Source: Drosophila miranda
Lineage: Eukaryota > Arthropoda > Insecta > Diptera > Drosophilidae
DNA: 64,000 bases
NCBI RefSeq assembly: GCF_003369915.1
Contig: NC_046673.1
Span: forward strand, 7,734,001-7,798,000
Direction: 5' to 3'
Part shown: positions 62,320 through 64,000 of the stretch, one piece after another
Layout of the letters: every line of letters begins with the position of its first letter
Position numbering within the stretch: position 1 is the stretch's first letter
Translations under genes and position numbers: made by a program
Notes under the pieces: generated by a model
Told to the model about the DNA's origin: nothing
Databases searched by the model: none
What the model saw: only the letters and a program-made list of their open reading frames with translations

Positions 62320-62685
62320 TAAATCCAAACATAAACGAGGGGGAACGTTGTGAGTTGCTGCTGCGACCGCAACTCTACATTTATACCGGACACTTAGTCG
62401 GCCTCCAGCAGACGGCTTTGAACGACAAAGAGGCGAATTTTTGAAATACACTTGTAACAGTGACATATCACAGATGTCTGGATAAAAAATGTCGTTGCTC
62501 TAGTTCTTATAGTCTCTAAGCACTAGGCGGACAGACAGACATGGCTCAATCGACTCGGCTACTGATGCTGATCAGGAATATGTATATATATAGTACCTTA
62601 TGGGGTCGGAAACGCTTCCTTCTGGGCGAGACACACATCCATTTTCACCAGAAATATAATATACCCCTTTAATCATTTTGAGTAT
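62320..62685 (-). mobile_element. DINE-1/Helitron-like element, inverted, internally deleted
   Basis: Read on the - strand it begins near 62685 with 'GGGTATATTATATTTCTGG'. It continues through 'CGTTTCCGACCCCATAAGG' and 'TAGCCGAGTCGATTGAGCC', phrases characteristic of Drosophila DINE-1, then the 'CCAGACATCTGTGATATGTC' block shared with the element at 1-893. It ends after the hairpin at 62352-62375. The GC-rich middle modules of the left copy are missing. No coding capacity. Confidence 0.75.
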
Positions 62686-64000
62686 CGGCTATAAAAAAAT
62701 CAAACTAATGCAATTCTTGATAAGTTTAAGCACCCAAATAAATTCAGTAGAACCAAAACAATTCATATCAAAACTTAAAAGACCGTTAAAGACCACAAAA
62801 TATCATTCATTACCAAAGTCACTTATAGCTTATAGGAATTGTATTTCTACAAGGGAAATATCTCAACAAATAGCTAATAGTCTGAAAAGCTACAAAAGAG
62901 TCTTAGAGAAGTTAAATCAGGAGCTAATCTGAATTTTCTGAATTCATTTTTGATAGGGAAGAACAAATGAATACCAATCAATATTCAGAGTCTCTCTAAA
63001 AAATTCTTAAAGGAACATCAATGCAATCTCGCTTTGGGCATACCCAAGAGAACATTAATGTGTACACCTGTACATACTCGTATGAGTGTTTGACTTGTAA
63101 TACTCCTAAAAATTGGCCAAAAAAAGTGGTGAAACCAAGGAAAAATCTTCAATCAGTTTGCCCCATAGTCTATCTGCTACCCTGGGATATCCTTTGAAGA
63201 ATCTATTGCTGAGCTCCCTTAAAAATTGAGTTGCTTCAGCATTTGATTTGCGTGTCGAGTTTTCTTAAAGATTGTGTCGACTGCTACTACCTGCGAAAAA
63301 ACAATCAAAGCTTCGTCAATCTGAGGAGTTGTGCGAGGATGTGCTCTGGTCGGGTGGTGTGCGGACTACTGCGGGTACTGTCGATAAGGAGGAGGAGGAG
63401 CTAATGGGTCCGTGTTCGGATCAGGGCCTGGCTTAGTGCACGTGCTGCACGCAAGGCGCCAGACTGTCCACGAGGCCGAGTTCTAGTTAGCTTTTTTGGC
63501 CTTTCTCTGTTTTGAATCCTGGTCGCTTATCGTTTTTTCTTTTTCGTCTGGTACTACCGTGATTTGGCTTTCTGGTAATTGCTGCGGTGGATTTTAGTGA
63601 AAGTGTTTTCCCAAAGGCAGTGGAAAGTGTATAATCGGGTAAGGTTTTTTTAATGGAAATTGTTCGCAAACATTTTTTGGTCATATCGTTTCATTTATAG
63701 CACCTTCTTATGAAAGGGATTTTAGTCAAATAAATTTATGTGTAGAGCATATATAAAATCAAATCATATTCATAATAACAAGGGGATTAGTAGGTAGAGA
63801 TCATATCAAAGACTATTCAAAGGACTATTCAGAATTAAGGGTTCTGAAAAAGGAGATCATAGTGAAGTAAACATTTGAATTGAATCGTAATCGTGATCGT
63901 ATGCAGTTTATAAAAGTATTTAAAAGATCATAAGATAAGAGGATTGAAAGACGATCCCTTAGATGTTATACATCAGATGTTGAAATCAGTAAGCCGTTTT
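62686..64000. other. AT-rich right edge, nothing assigned
   Basis: There is an 84-codon + frame at 62678-62932 (Lys/Ser-rich) and a 65-codon - frame at 63487-63684. Near 63310-63440 a short + frame reads KLRQSEELCEDVLWSGG before a TAG. None has a recognised motif; they may be remnants of mobile elements or chance. Confidence 0.4.

Noticed and set aside
1-64000. tRNA or rRNA genes
   Set aside because: I saw no A-box/B-box pair with cloverleaf potential and no rRNA-like block. A covariance-model scan would be needed to exclude small RNAs.

Overview
The window is nuclear DNA from a fly, most likely the Drosophila obscura group (pseudoobscura, persimilis or miranda). Short spliced introns, AATAAA polyadenylation signals, long simple-sequence tracts and DINE-1/Helitron-like elements point to Drosophila. 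The recognisable genes are Drak, Cyp4g15, a two-pore potassium channel and a divergent exuperantia (exu). Drak and Cyp4g15 are X-linked in D. melanogaster, so this is probably Muller element A. From memory, exu1/exu2 paralogues are a feature of the obscura group, and the copies here look like the more divergent exu2 type.

Layout. 1-17.4 kb is non-coding: a DINE-1-like element, AT-rich stretches, two minisatellites (about 32 bp and exactly 52 bp units), a possible Tc1-like remnant and many microsatellites. 17.5-19.7 kb is the 3' part of Drak (+ strand; upstream exons not in view), with a 3' UTR to about 21.8 kb that carries a 57-base poly-C run. 20.9-31.5 kb is a tandem duplication of about 5.3 kb. 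Each copy holds the tail of the Drak 3' UTR, a probable two-exon secreted-protein gene (- strand) and the 5' part of exu. Its breakpoint lies inside exu, so the first exu copy is truncated and fused to duplicated Drak 3' UTR sequence.

30.1-48.2 kb is a head-to-tail array of five units of about 3.6 kb. Each unit holds one exu gene with its two introns, its 3' UTR, and an antisense copy of the last 1.4 exons of Cyp4g15. The fifth unit runs into the intact Cyp4g15 gene (47.5-51.6 kb, - strand). There are thus six exu copies: one truncated, four full-length (473, 473, 472 and 472 codons), and one with a C-terminal frameshift. There are also four Cyp4g15 tail pseudogenes. 53.2-54.6 kb holds the C-terminal exons of a K2P potassium channel (- strand). 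From there to 64 kb I see no gene, only simple repeats and a second, inverted DINE-1-like element near 62.5 kb.

The most remarkable feature is the recent amplification of an RNA-localisation/germline gene on a probable X chromosome. The route can be read from the sequence: an exu-internal 5.3 kb duplication with templated filler, and a 3.6 kb unit expansion joining Cyp4g15 exon 4 to the exu 5' flank. The near-identical units, with introns kept, point to unequal exchange or gene conversion rather than retroposition.
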